The notes under the pieces were generated by a model, which saw only the letters and a list, made by a program, of their open reading frames with translations, was not told the origin of the DNA and made no database searches. From the NCBI GenBank assembly GCA_965153455.1, contig OZ234494.1, positions 13,206,001 to 13,270,000 on the forward strand: a stretch of DNA of 64,000 nt. Reading direction: 5' to 3'. The stretch's first letter is position 1, and each line of letters starts with the position of its first letter. Source of the DNA: Sphagnum compactum (taxonomy: Eukaryota > Bryophyta > Sphagnopsida > Sphagnales). Positions 12,542-24,900 of this stretch are shown piece after piece. The position numbers and the translations under genes were made by a program.

Positions 12542-15500
12542 AACACAAGACTAAGTGAACTAAAAAATAACCATGAATTTTGTTTTTTTAATTGATGTTT
12601 TGCCTTTAGGTTAAGCTTTTTTGAGTTCATCCCAAAATGACACTTGTATTTTAATGTGAGATATGAAAGAATAAGTCTTCTTTATACAAATTGTGACATG
12701 GGATTCAAAGACAAAACATACGAGTTCATTTTTTTATTTAGTTTTTGGTTGCAAATTAAGTTGCAATTGAGTTGCAACTATAACACTTAAGCGTTCAGGG
12801 TAGGCTAGATCCAAAGGAAGGGTTCCATTGTTTTTAGTGTCTAAACAAAATTTGAACCCCTCCTATTGGCGCTTCTGGGGCACTAAAAATCATAAAAAGA
12901 TAATAGAATTGAAAAAATATGGCCCCCCAAAGTAGAAGGGGTCAAAAACTTTAGAAAAAAACCACCAAATGTTACAAAGGCTAGTTCCTAAACACCTAAA
13001 AAAATGATTTTGTATGTTGTTTTGTTGTTATTAAAGGTCAAAAATGATTTGTAGGACTTCAGATGGCGCTCCTATAACACATTAAATTGTTTTAAATGAA
13101 TAAAAAATAAGAAAGTTATGAGGTTTGAAAATAAATGGGGTTTAAAGAAAGAAAAAAAAAGACAAAAAATTATTTTGTAAGTTGGAAAACTTATTTCTTT
13201 TCTTGTTATTGTTTCATTACTCCTTTTCCTTTACATTTCAAAAATGATTTCTAAAGCTTGAGGTAGCGCTTTCATAACATTTTAAATCACTCAAAATGAA
13301 ACACATATGATGAAAATATAAATAGTTGATGAATATGTATCTTTATTAAATTATAAGTAGTTACATATTATAATCATAACATAGTTGAATAGTAGTGGCA
13401 CACTAGTGGTTATACTACTTGTATTAATGGGAATCATAATTGAAAACGAGTTGCAAATGTATTCCATAATGGGTGGTGGAAATGTGGACACGTGGCATGA
13501 TCACATGTATGTACATTGTACTTAATTGCAATGTAGTTGTTGCTTTAGTGGCACATTTACAACAATTCTAAAGTAGTTGTTAATTGTAACTAAAATGCAA
13601 TTTCTGAAAAAGTCAAACATGGTTGACTACATATGTATGTACGATGTATATAAATTACCGTATAGAAGACCCATTTTCAACTCACTTGCAACTATAATAC
13701 AACTAATTGATTTTCTAACAACAATACATCGTATTTCTAGGGAGATAATTGCATAATAGTTGTAATACCCAAGAGATAGTTGCACAATAGTTGCATATGA
13801 ATTTTTTTGAAGTTTTAGTTGCACAGTAACGTGGTTTTGACGAACACAATTTTTCATAGTGAAAAGTTTAAAATATTCGTGTTATTTTCATTATGATCAT
13901 TTCTTCGACAACACAATTGTGGTACTTTAATTTTAAAGTTATGGTATGTTAAATTTCATTATCCTTGTAGCAATGGATGTATCATTTTGATTGAAGGTCT
14001 CTTCAACAAAATCCATGCACTTGTTATTCAAAAATTAAGACTTGTAAAAATAATTGATATCAATTTAGGATGTGCAACTAGTTTGAAATAACCACCATTG
14101 GCATTGGTATTGTTACCAACATTATTTGGCATGTGAATTTTCATAATGTAATTACCAATGTTTGATTTGGGTATTTGACTTGGCCCTTTGATAATTAACT
14201 ATTTTCAATTTTATAAAAATTGGCATTTCAGAATTTGGTATATAATTTATAAAAAAAAATTGGATACATGCCTTGATCTTCAATGTTTTAAAGTTAGAAA
14301 TAATAATTGAATTTTTTAAAAAACTTTTTGAAAACACAATTTGACAATTATTTTAAAAAATTGATAAGCATTGAACTTTACTAATTACCACAACAACTTC
14401 TATTACATCTAGAAATTGCCAATGTCCAATTGTTTAATTCATGGTGCATTGATGCATGATTGACATATTTTAATTGTTAAAAGTGTTAATTTAGTTGCCC
14501 AATTAAGTCTTAAGTTAAGTTAATGTAGTTAAATGATTTTTACTTTGGAAATAGTTCAAATGTAAATTAGGTTCAAGATATTTCATGTGTGGGATATAAA
14601 TCAAAATTATGTGATTCCAAAACATTGTTGGTGATTTGAGATTTCAAGACAGGTTGGTTTTGATGTGATGTGCCATTTAAAGTGAATTATGTTATTTGAT
14701 TTATGTGTGTGTGAACAATGATAGTTGTAGGCATTGATATCAAAGCACACAAAATAATGTTCATAAGTTGTCTTTGCCACAAACCTAGGTTTGCAAACTT
14801 GAAACCCATAGTTTACAAAATTTTAGTTTGATGTTAATAAGAAATGTTAATTTGGCATTGACATTAACAACATTCCATTGAAATAATACCACCAACTTGG
14901 AAATAAAAACATAAATTTGTTTTTTGGACAAAGAGGCCATATGTCTTTTCTCATTCAAGCAATATTTTTCATGGTTATTTGTAATTTTCAAGTTACAATA
15001 ATTTGAAAAAAAGATTGATCCTCCTCAAATTAACCTTGTTTGTTCCAATACATACATTTTCATGGTGGCATCTTAACATGTTGCTTTTGATTGTCACCAT
15101 AACATGTCCCAAAAAATTCCAAAATAAAGGGGTGTTAATCTATGATGGAAAAAAAGAATCATGATTGATTTCAATGTTGTAGTAAAGGTATTCAAGTTCA
15201 ACCCTCCTTCGTGTTTACATAAACAAAAATCTTATTTGTAAATTGATTTCAACCAACAAATTTGCTTGCAAGTCTATAATAACATTTGATGTTTTTGGGC
15301 CTTATTTCCATAATTTTAAAAAATAATAATTTTAAGGTTACATTTAAACTAAAATATTCAATATCATACTTAAAATTAACAATTGATAAACATTGCCAAT
15401 AATAAAAAATGGGGTTGCCAAACCCCATTTTGACTATTTTAGGATTTTGACATTTGGCAATAATTATGTTAAGTCTTTTTATGATTTATGAGTATAGTAT

Positions 15501-16245
15501 TCCAACCCAATGTTTTGGACAATTGTAGAACCTATGCCAGTTCAACAACAAGGTGCTTAATTAAATAAATATACTTTTGATAATGAAAATAACAACAATA
15601 ATATAATTAAATATTATACTAACATAGTTAATGTGCTTGAATATTTCTTTTAGATTTTGAAGATGGCAAGTGGGTATTTTTCAAAACTTTTAACAAATCC
15701 AGAAATAATGATTTAGTGCCTAATTTGCTTAGGTACCACAATATTACATATAACAAATTTCATAGTTAAAATTATTTCAATGTTATAACAACACCATTAC
15801 ACAATAATTTTTCTCCCTCCAAAAGTATAAACAAACACAAAACCTACAAAACTAGACATAAGAATTTTTTTTAAAAATTAAGGAAAACTTCAATTGTCAC
15901 CAAAGTTTAAATGTTTTAGTGGCCATAATCCTTTTCCAAAGGATTATTGTGTCATCTTTTTGGTTTATGCAAACAAAAGATTCACATTCTTAGACTTGCC
16001 ACATTGTTGGATTAATTAAAAAATCCTCCAAACAAAAATTCTGGTCTTATAACATTGATTTATGAAAGAAATTAAATTGTAAGCAAAAAAAATTATTAAA
16101 AAAATAATTTAGACTCAATTAACAAGTTAAAGTTAAGGAATCAAAATAACCATTACCTTCACATTACATAGAAAAATGAATTTATTAAAGAAGGTTGTTT
16201 GTTTAAGGTTTACATAGAAAAAAGAATTTATTAAAGAAGGAATTT

Positions 16246-16715
16246 GAACCGTCCGATGCAACAGGGTTTCCATTTTCGAGCCGTTCGATCTGAAGACCTT
16301 AAACCACCTCAACGCTTTTTTGGTCATCAAGGTACGCCACCAGTCAGATCCATAACAACAGTCGATCTGAACCGTCCGATGAAACAGGGTTTCCCTTTTT
16401 GCGCCGTTCGATCTGAAGACCTAAACTACCTCCCCCGCTTTTTGTCATCAAGGCAGGCCACTAGTCAGATGCATAACAACAGTCGATCTGAACCGTCCGA
16501 TGAAACAGGGTTTTCATTTTCACGCCGTTCGATCTGAAGACCTAAACTACTTCCCCGCTTTCTGTCGTCAAAAGCGGGCGGCGGATGCTTACCCCATCGG
16601 TCAGATCCACAACAGAAGTTGATCTGAACCGTCCGATGCAAGAGGGTTGGTTATCACGCCGTTCGATTATGAAGACCTGGAACACCTCTCCCTCCCGCCT
16701 GTTCATCACAGGGCG
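16246..16715 (+). repeat. Four imperfect tandem repeats (~121-136 bp) upstream of the 17281 gene
   Basis: The unit begins with GAACCGTCCGAT at 16246, 16369, 16490 and 16626, giving periods of 123, 121 and 136 bp. Each unit carries a second block, GCCGTTCGATCTGAAGACC (slightly diverged in the last copy), followed by a pyrimidine/GC block and GTCATCAAGG-like or GTTCATCACAGG-like sequence. From the second unit on, each is preceded by GATCT. The array starts exactly where the AT desert ends and finishes about 565 bp before the ATG, so it sits in the promoter or leader. It could be an array of cis-elements or a minisatellite. An apparent open frame through it is explained by the repeat period. Confidence 0.85.
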
Positions 16716-17167
16716 GCATGTTTCTCGTGAACGTTTCTTTTCTCGTGCTGTTGTGCGGTGGTGACGATGCTCTTGGAACCCTCGCTGCTGCCTTCTCTCT
16801 TCTAATACTCTTCTTATGCTCTTTTGTTTTGATTTTATCTCCAAGTATCGTGCGTGAAGAAGAAAAGTTTTCGGTGGTCTCTCTCTATCTCTCCGTATTT
16901 GTCTCTCTGTCTCTGTGCCTATGCTATTTTTTTCAACAGTCGTGAAGAGTTCCACAAGCTATCTCCTGTGATTGGTTTCATCGAAACCCTCCTTTCCCTT
17001 TGTTTGCCAGTCGATCTGATTTACTTTCTTCGTTTTTTTTTTTCCTTCTTTTCTTTCTTCACCCGAAGGTGCGCTTCTCTGCCGTCTGCCGTCTTTGTGG
17101 GTACTCTAAGAGATATAACAGTTTTTTGGAGATCATTCGTTTGCATACTTTTTGTCGGAGTCCTTAT

Positions 17168-17179
17168 ATGAACATCTGA
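17168..17179 (+). promoter_or_regulatory. Tiny upstream ORF (3 codons plus stop) before the 17281 start
   Basis: An ATG at 17168 is followed in frame by a stop at 17177-17179, about 100 nt before the main start. The leader upstream (about 16860-17060) is strongly TC-rich, as in many plant 5' leaders. Whether the transcript covers this ATG is not known. Confidence 0.3.
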
Positions 17180-17280
17180 AGCGATCGGCGCTCGTTTCAC
17201 GTTTCGCTCGAAGGATTTATTTGTCTGATTTCATTTTATCACGAAGTTTGTTGCGAGTCCTTGTTCCTTTGTCTGTCAGA

Positions 17281-18174
17281 ATGGACTCTGTCTCCGGTGT
17301 TGCTAGACAGGAGGTCGTGCACGGGACATATCGAGAGGTGGTACTTCCTTGGAAGCGTAAGTGGACGAACAACGGATCGAAACAGAGGTTTCGAAACAGG
17401 AGTAATAATAAGCAGCAGCAAGGTGCGAAAGTCTTTGTGTTGCAGTCCGGTGTTTATGATCCTCCGAGACTGAAAGATTTGCAGCGTCAAAACCGCTTGA
17501 AGACGAGACATCACTTTCCGAGGCGAAGGAAGAGCGTGCCGAGGGCTCCTTTCAACAATAGCTCGTTCCTGATGAGAGTCCGTCGCTCAGGGGGTTTGGC
17601 TTCACTCGTGTCTCCTGCTGCTGCTGCTACTCCTGCCTTTTTCTCCACTCCTGTTTTTTCTCCTGCACCTCATCACTATAGGGAGGGTCTTCTTGTGGAG
17701 GAAGTTAAAGATCTTGGAGTCAATGGTTATGGATCTATGGCAGGTCTTATACATCTGCGAGCGTTTGATGATGAGCCGCGTTCCATAAGCACTGGTTCTG
17801 TTGCTAATGAGTCTTCTACTAGAAGCGCTGGTACTGCTACTCAGCAGCAGGCTCCATCCAATAGTCCACAATCATCTGTTCAGCAGCTAGAGCAGAGTCT
17901 TGAACAGCGGTTAGATCGGGATGTTAGCCGGTTTGAGATGACATATCCATTGACATATGGCATGAACAACACTTCTCAGCTCATGGAAGTACGTCTTGCA
18001 GAGCAGGAAAGCCACATTGCGTATCTGGAGGACGAGAACTTGACGTTGAGGGAGCGCTTCTTCTTGATGCAACAAGAGCTCATTGAGCTCCAACAAAGGG
18101 TACAGGGAGGTGGTGTGTCTAGTGTTGTACATGAGCATGAGGATGCATGTTCAGATTATGGAAGTTCAGATTGA
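17281..18174 (+). CDS. Conserved plant protein of the PRLI-interacting-factor-A-like type (function unknown)
   Basis: Single-exon frame of 297 residues. The frame stays open upstream to 17152, but that codon is TTG, so the first in-frame ATG, at 17281, is the start. The order of motifs matches a plant family that I recognise. First come a basic N-terminus and a VLQSGVYDPPRL segment. Next is RAPFNNSSFLMRVRRSGG, then LASLVSP and TPVFSPA. NGYGSMAGLIHLR follows, then RLDRDVSRFEMTYP. The protein ends in a short helical segment, LEDENLTLRERFFLMQQEL, probably a coiled coil. Seed-plant members are annotated as hypothetical or PRLI-interacting-factor-like. The role is unknown; the very basic N-terminal third could bind nucleic acid or act as a nuclear signal (inference). 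Gln/Ser-rich linkers look lineage-specific. The tandem-repeat array lies directly upstream. Confidence 0.85.
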   Translation: MDSVSGVARQEVVHGTYREVVLPWKRKWTNNGSKQRFRNRSNNKQQQGAKVFVLQSGVYDPPRLKDLQRQNRLKTRHHFPRRRKSVPRAPFNNSSFLMRVRRSGGLASLVSPAAAATPAFFSTPVFSPAPHHYREGLLVEEVKDLGVNGYGSMAGLIHLRAFDDEPRSISTGSVANESSTRSAGTATQQQAPSNSPQSSVQQLEQSLEQRLDRDVSRFEMTYPLTYGMNNTSQLMEVRLAEQESHIAYLEDENLTLRERFFLMQQELIELQQRVQGGGVSSVVHEHEDACSDYGSSD

Positions 18175-21100
18175 GTCGAAGTCGTCAGTTTTTCCAACCC
18201 GTGATGTTGTCTTCTTACGCTCCCCTTTGTGCTGCTTGGCTCTGAGGTAGCCACTCCAATGGAGCTTCTAAGCCGGGCATAATGCGAACCGACCCGATCC
18301 GCTTGCTGTCGATGGATGATGGTCTGGAGTGCGGCTCTCCGGGAAGCCGCTCGTACTCTCCTTGTAAGTGGATGGGTCTGGCCTTCGTGAGAAGTGTAGG
18401 TTCTGCACGCAAAACTGTATTCTGTTGCATTGAACGGAAATTTGCTTCTTAGAGGCTTCTTTCTTGTGTCGGAAGAAGCAGCTGCTGAAGTCCTGGGATG
18501 ATTTGTCCTACAGGTGATTGTTATAGACAACACACATGCTCCGGGTTAACTTGGGGTCATATCTTCGGTAAGATCTACCTCTGGTTTTCTAGGTGGTGAA
18601 GATTATTCGCCATCTTTGCTGTTTTCAGCATTCCTTGTACATGCAAGCTACACTGTTTAGCTGGAATTCTTTACAAGATTGATGTCCCGTCTGAAGGGGG
18701 ACACCAACATTCATCAAAACTTTTGAAAAGTGCAGAAAAGAATGAGATTTCAACACAGCAGATGAAGGGCGTCATAGATGTATGATGGTTTTGTATGTAG
18801 AAGACTAAGATATGAGCACAATGCTCAGAGCATCGTTTCTTGGTTCAATGGAGACTCGTCTTTTGGTTTCTCACTGTTGGCTTTCATTTTTCTCAAGCAA
18901 TTGTGTTATTGCCTTGGAGTGTGGGTCATGAATGAAATAGTGGTCTCTGGCCATGTGCTATCTGTCTTGTCTATTTAGGCGTGTTTACTTGAGCTATGTG
19001 CCGTTCTGGATTTTGATGTGTTGCAGCCTGGATGATATGGAGAAAGTTCGATACTTCTATGTCATTGTCTTAACATCCAGCACAACTTGGCATTCTGAAG
19101 GAAATTCTTCCCAGTGGTATGTTAGGACGATTGATACCCATGCTCGAGCTTACTCGCTCCTGCCTGCAGCTGCTAGTATACTCTGCTGTTCATTTGAGGA
19201 TGCAAAGAAAAGGTGGAAGTTTTGTTGCTGAAATGAGTTGGAAATTGAGCTGGAAATTGACTTGGCAAAAATCTTTGACCCATGGTTTTTGTGGTCTCCT
19301 TGTGTTGTCAGAAGGGTTTTCTTCAAAGATGTAGCTTGGACCTGTGAGTACAGGGTTTCCGACTTATTTTGTTGTTGGGGAATGTTTTGTTTTAAATTTC
19401 CAAGAATGTGATTGCTGACTTTGTGACCTGTGTGAACTTGAGTGTTTATTTTGCAGAGTGAAAATGAAGTTTCAAATTTTTTTCTGTTGTGAAGTATGGA
19501 TTCCTCCAGTTTGAAAGCTATTTCTGCCAAAAATAGTTTTGCTTTGTCATGCCCACTGCACTGTACTATTGATTGGTCGCAAATCTCTCTGTTCTCAATC
19601 TCTTGAGCTCCAGCTTGTTTTGTCATTCACTGCCAGTGAGACTAACATATCATTTCTAAGAGTTGTTAAAATTAAGTTTTGCAGCGTTATATGTCCCTTA
19701 CATGATGACCACTGGATCCTTGTAGTACTGTTTCTTGCTTTTGATTTGCTGAGGTGGAGGTTGCAGACAGGTTCACTACCAGCAGGCTGATTCAACTCTG
19801 GAGGAAAGGATTTCCAAGTTTATGTTAGGCACATCTGGGTAGTAGAGGATGGAACCTGTCAAAACTTTACAAGATGACTATTGTTATGAATGAATGTTTC
19901 AACACTGTTGAAAAACTGTCTTCACCTCATCACAATTGCCAATCATTTGTTTCACATGCAATGCCATAAAGAGTATTGCCTCAATTTTTTTCTGTTTGAT
20001 GATGTCATGAATATCAATAATACAAGATAGAATCCTCAAATTGCCTGAGACTTGTGTTAGAATCCTCAAATTGCCTGAGACTGTGACTGAGAATACATAT
20101 GTGTTTTTAGTATATCATTATCATGACAGGTTTTTGTGACTACAGTTTGGGTCAGACAGAACAGCAGAAGAAAGGAGAAGAGAAAGTAGGGAGATTGTGG
20201 CAGCAAAAGATCCAGATATAGTGTGCTCCTTGACAACAAAAATGCCTATGTTCGGTTGAAATGTGCCTTCCAGTTGCATGGACTAGTTTTAACTGTTTTC
20301 CAGCAAAGCTGATGAAACTGTTACTATTGTTTGACAAAGGAAGGAAAGTTTTGTGATGAACAAGACAAAAAATAGTAAAAACAATAACACCAATTGGTGT
20401 GTGAAATGCTTTAGTGTAGCGGGGCTAATTCAGAACTCGAAAATTATGTTGGTAATTGTATGGATAACTCAAAACAAGAGGCAAATGGAAGGCCCAAATA
20501 CAGGATGCTTTTATGCATAACTGGTTTGGAGAATAATGTCATAACCTATCAAGCCCACATTAGTGTAATCACACCATCGATTTGCACATTCAACAGGGCG
20601 ACAGAGGTTCTCAATCAAAAAGTGAGAAGGGAGGGCAATGAGGTGACACACATCATGTTTGTTGGCCATGCCTACCAAGGCAAGGGTATCATGTTTAGAT
20701 TCATTGTATCGTGTATAGTAGCTTACGGGATTTTGGCCCCTAGGTAGTAGGTCTATTTTTATATGAGGATTTTTGAAAGATGACACTTTGGATTTTGTGT
20801 TGAAACTTGAGATTAGTTATAGAGTTATGGTATCTTGAAGGATTTTGGTTTCATTTAGAGGATTTTTTTGAAGATTAGGTAGATTTTTGCATGGTGAAAT
20901 ATCTGAGTTTCCATAATTCTTCTTTTGCCTTTAAGATACTTTTAATGTAAATGGCAAGGCCACAGTGTGACACACCCCTTGTTGAACTGGTGTGGGTCCA
21001 CAAATCACTTCCAAACTCCACTCCAATGCAATGAGATCATTTAAGAAGCCATTGCAAGCAGCTCCAATGTTCACAATCACCTTGTGGGGGAGAAAAGTGT

Positions 21101-21947
21101 GGGTGATTAGTGGAATGGTGTACAATTAATTGTTTAGAGTTGGATTATTGGTAGTTGGTTTACAAGTCATGCACTAAGGTTTTTGCAGCATAGCATTGCA
21201 GGCACAATTTTCATAAAGGGGTGACGCACGGATCAGCAGAATTTTGACACGTTTAGAATAGTCTTGGATAGTTTTGCAGTATGCACATCACATTATTCAA
21301 GTTAGTGCTCCTCTGTCCTTGCAACTAGCTGCCATATATATCCAGGACTGATTTTGAGTCCAAACTAAGAGTATAATCCAATGTCATTATGTATGAGTCT
21401 TAAATGCCCATCATAAAGTGCCTAAGCTTTCAGACTTTGGAAATTTCTTAAAACTTCATGAATGCACAGAAAATTGCATTTCCTCTTTTGGTTCAGTATT
21501 CGTTCATTTGCTAATCCATGCCAACTTTTCATCCATGCACATTTACTCAGTCTCTTCAACCTGCAACCCTAGTGTGATGTGAACTAGTCCAATTACAACC
21601 TTTGCATCCAATCAGGGGGTTTATCTGCCTCAATGTTGAAATGCTCCCAGTGTGAGGGGCTCTCGTCCTTTCTCCATTTCCACTTCTTTGTACCTGCTCT
21701 TTCAGTGATAAAAAGTTCTGACAGGTTCATTCTTGTAACAAACATGTATTAGGTGACAGTCATTTTGGGGCCGGACAACAGCTCCCATACTTACTTTTTG
21801 AAGAGTATTTGCTTTGGCAACCAGCTTCTAAGCAGCCAACTAATGACGATTCATTCAAACAACTAAGAGGCATAATAAACTCTACTGAACTCTACTGTTC
21901 GAATTAAAAAATCAGTGGCATCTCTTCCAGCCCCTGGCTTTCTAGAA
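18175..21947. other. 3' region of the 17281 gene and intergenic DNA
   Basis: This stretch has moderate composition, unlike the deserts, which suggests a long 3' UTR or old transcribed sequence near 18175-19870. The many open frames on both strands are under 160 codons and match no family that I know. No splice-consistent chain was found. The right part also contains the 3' UTR of the minus-strand gene that ends near 21948. Confidence 0.4.
20028..20082 (+). repeat. Short tandem duplication, 30-bp period
   Basis: A 25-bp block beginning TAGAATCCTC is repeated exactly at 20028-20052 and 20058-20082. It is non-coding and probably arose by replication slippage. Confidence 0.85.
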
Positions 21948-24900
21948 TCACAAGGATTTAAGAAGCCTGTCAATCTCCAAATTCCATGCATGCTGTTTGA
22001 GAAAACACATCATCAATGGAAGATGAAGAGAAAGGGATGAGTGCCTTCCCCTCAGTTGCAATGCGACACCCAGAGGCTACCTCCATTTTGGATCTCTAAT
22101 TACCCAACAATTTCTCTCCTTGACACAGGAGAACATCATCTTAGCAGCTGGCATTGATTGAAGAAGCAAAGCACGGCATTGGCTTGTACATGGTCTTTCA
22201 ACAAGCTCTGAACTCACTGCAACCTTTCTTAACATCCATGTAGATGCAATGCAACACACACCCAGGCTACAAAACCTCTATCCAATATACATACAGGAGA
22301 CCACTTTGTTCTGCCAGTTGATACAGAGCATGCATCTATCTATTGGCAATTGGGCTCTCTGGAGGGGAGGCAAACTACCCATCTTTTGCAAGGGATAATA
22401 GGCACATTTGGGTATATGCAGGCTTTTCAGGGGGTCATTCAGAAAGAGAATGGATTTGGCTTGAGTGATTTTTGAGGATCTATTGTACAGCAGAGCCACC
22501 AAGGCATGTATTCCAAACTGATTTGTTTTTATTCTTTACCTGTTTGACATCGCTGTCACCCATCCTTGGCGGAGTCCGCATAATACGTGAGAAGAGCCGC
22601 TTCAATGGTGAACTTCCTGGTCCTGTTGAGATGGCTCTCTTGGAAGCATCTTCTGCAAGCAAGCTCCTCAATGGTGTGTGTGACCTTCCAGAGTTTCCTC
22701 TTCCGCTAGTGCTGCCATTCTCAACTCTGCTGCAGGAGGCCATGGCATCTTGTATGCTGTCCTTTATAGGGCCTGACGCAGGTAGAATCTGGTCATCAAG
22801 AGATGTTGCTGCAGGACCAGGTGATGGGGAGTGAAATCCATTGGTTGTGAGCACTTCCAAGCGAGCAGGAGTCCCTCTGCCTCCACTTGAATATGCTTCA
22901 GCTTGCTCCTCCCACAAATGGTCCTGCTGGGAGCTTGAGCAGTGGTGTTGCCCGAGTACAGAAAACATGGTAGTAGAAGTCGGTTCATGATTTTCTGCAG
23001 TTTCAGGATTAGATGCTTGCAGCATGGTTTCCAGGCTGTGGCCATTTGTTATCAACATGGGTTTCTGAAGCAAGGGTAGGGCTTTCAAAGAAACTGAACT
23101 GTGGTTGTGGTCAGCTGTTTGTATCTGCATGACATCTGAGCTCAAATGTGTCTGCAGTCCAGTTTGATCTGAGGTTGGAACCTCATCATCAGTGACGTCA
23201 GTTGATGAAGCATGTGAAACCTCACAGGTGTTCTCCTTTAATTGATTGGAACATGTCAAAGGGAGAGGAGCTTCATTGCTCATATCAGTTATTTCAGATT
23301 CATTTGTGTCCTGGCTGTGATTTTTGCATGGTTCTCTAACATCTAAAATAGCTCGTTCCTTCACTAAATCAGCTTGTTGAGCCTGCACACCATTACATCT
23401 GACATGATCATTGCTTGGTTTGTTGAGGTCAACATTATCTTCATTGGTTTCTGCACAGCCACATCAAAACTTTCAACAAACCAGTTTTCATCCATGATGA
23501 TAGTTCTAGAAAGATGAAAGAAAACACCTCAACCTGATTATGACTGCCTTTTAGACCTCAACTCCGTTCTCCCATTGATATAGACATAAATGTAAGAAAT
23601 CAGTTGGTATTCATTTACAGCTGATGCAAACAATGTAGCCTGTGTTTTCCATGTCAAATGCTGTACATAAACAATGGGTCTTTGCACCAGGAAGGTGGGA
23701 AATCAGTAATGAAACCATGAGTCCCCAAAACAGGTACCCACAATCTCTCATATGTCATCCCTATCTGCAACAACTTTTCATATCAGTGTACTTCAGGAGA
23801 AATGAGATACTTGAACATGACAAGCAATTTGTGGTAGTGTACGTACCTGGGAGAGATTCCAGATCAATACTGGCACCATCAGAACTCCTATCTGCCTGAC
23901 CACTTGTTGTCTCTTCTTCATTGTCTCCAGTTGCAGCAGGTGAGGTACCCAATAGAATGTGCCTGGACTGCAGATCCACTGATTCACCTGAATCTTTCTC
24001 TGCAGCTGTCTTCTGTGCCTGATATGCACAGCTCTCTTGCATGCTTGGAGCATGTAATGTCTTCATACAGGAGTTCAAGCTAGTACCTTCGCCAGTAGCT
24101 AAGCTGGTTTTTTCTTCATCCAAATCATTGACCCCTTGCAATCCTTCTGTCTTAGCTAGTTCTTCTAGCTGTTCCGTAGCATTACAGGTTCCATTTGAAG
24201 ATACTGGATAGTTGTCATAATCCAACTGCTCTACCTCGTTATCTGAGGCAACAGACAAAGGAAGAATTGGAACAGTAAGATGCACATCTTCACCCACACC
24301 ATCAACTGTCATCAGCTCCTTTGCAGGGACCACAAAATTGTCCTGCATAGTTGGAGCATGACTTGGATTGAAATTCAGGGATGCCTCAGCAGATGTGTCT
24401 CCAGAGCTCTCATCTTCTTGTTTCTCAGAAGTTTTCACTGGGTAATCCCCTGCATTGTCTAGCATCTGCTTTGAAGCAACTGGGTGATTGGTGTCAGCTG
24501 CAAGGGTCATAGTTTGTTCCTCACAAGGTCTCTGCTCTTTCTCATTTACCTCAGTTTCAGATCTGTCATCCCCTGGCATCTCCAGATTCCTCTCAGGGAG
24601 GAGGAGCCCCTCAGAGATGTCTAGTGTTCCCACTGAAATAACTGTATCACAATTTTCAGCTTCAAGAGATCTACAAAGTTCATCAAGACAGTTCAGATGT
24701 AACCCTTGTCCTTCAATCTCTTCCAACTTTGGCTCTTCTGCAGGAAATGCAGGCTTATGCTGTAGTGTTGGAGCAGGTCTAGTTTCAAAAAGAGGGGACA
24801 TGTGGGCAGCAGCAGCAGCCGATTCACCAGCTATGTCCTCTTCCTGCTTACGGAGATTGACTTCTCCCATGACTGTTTCAGCAACTCTCTCATCTTCTGC

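Larger units (their letters stand above)
5890..16240. other. AT-rich desert without recognisable genes
   Basis: About 10.3 kb of very AT-rich sequence with many homopolymer runs. The open frames are short, AT-driven and not joined by plausible splice sites. I saw no transposase, reverse-transcriptase or known protein motif. It contains the TACC/GGTA-rich tracts listed separately. Old, fully decayed transposons cannot be excluded. Confidence 0.6.

Noticed and set aside
16244-16537. ORF through the tandem repeats
   Set aside because: Its periodic peptide merely follows the 121-123-bp repeat unit; it has no start context or partner exon.
17152-17280. N-terminal extension of the 17281 protein
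   Set aside because: The frame is open, but the first codon is TTG and there is no in-frame ATG before 17281.
18156-19626. Minus-strand ORFs of 125-158 codons downstream of the 17281 gene
   Set aside because: No family resemblance and no splice-consistent neighbours; probably chance frames in 3' UTR-like sequence.
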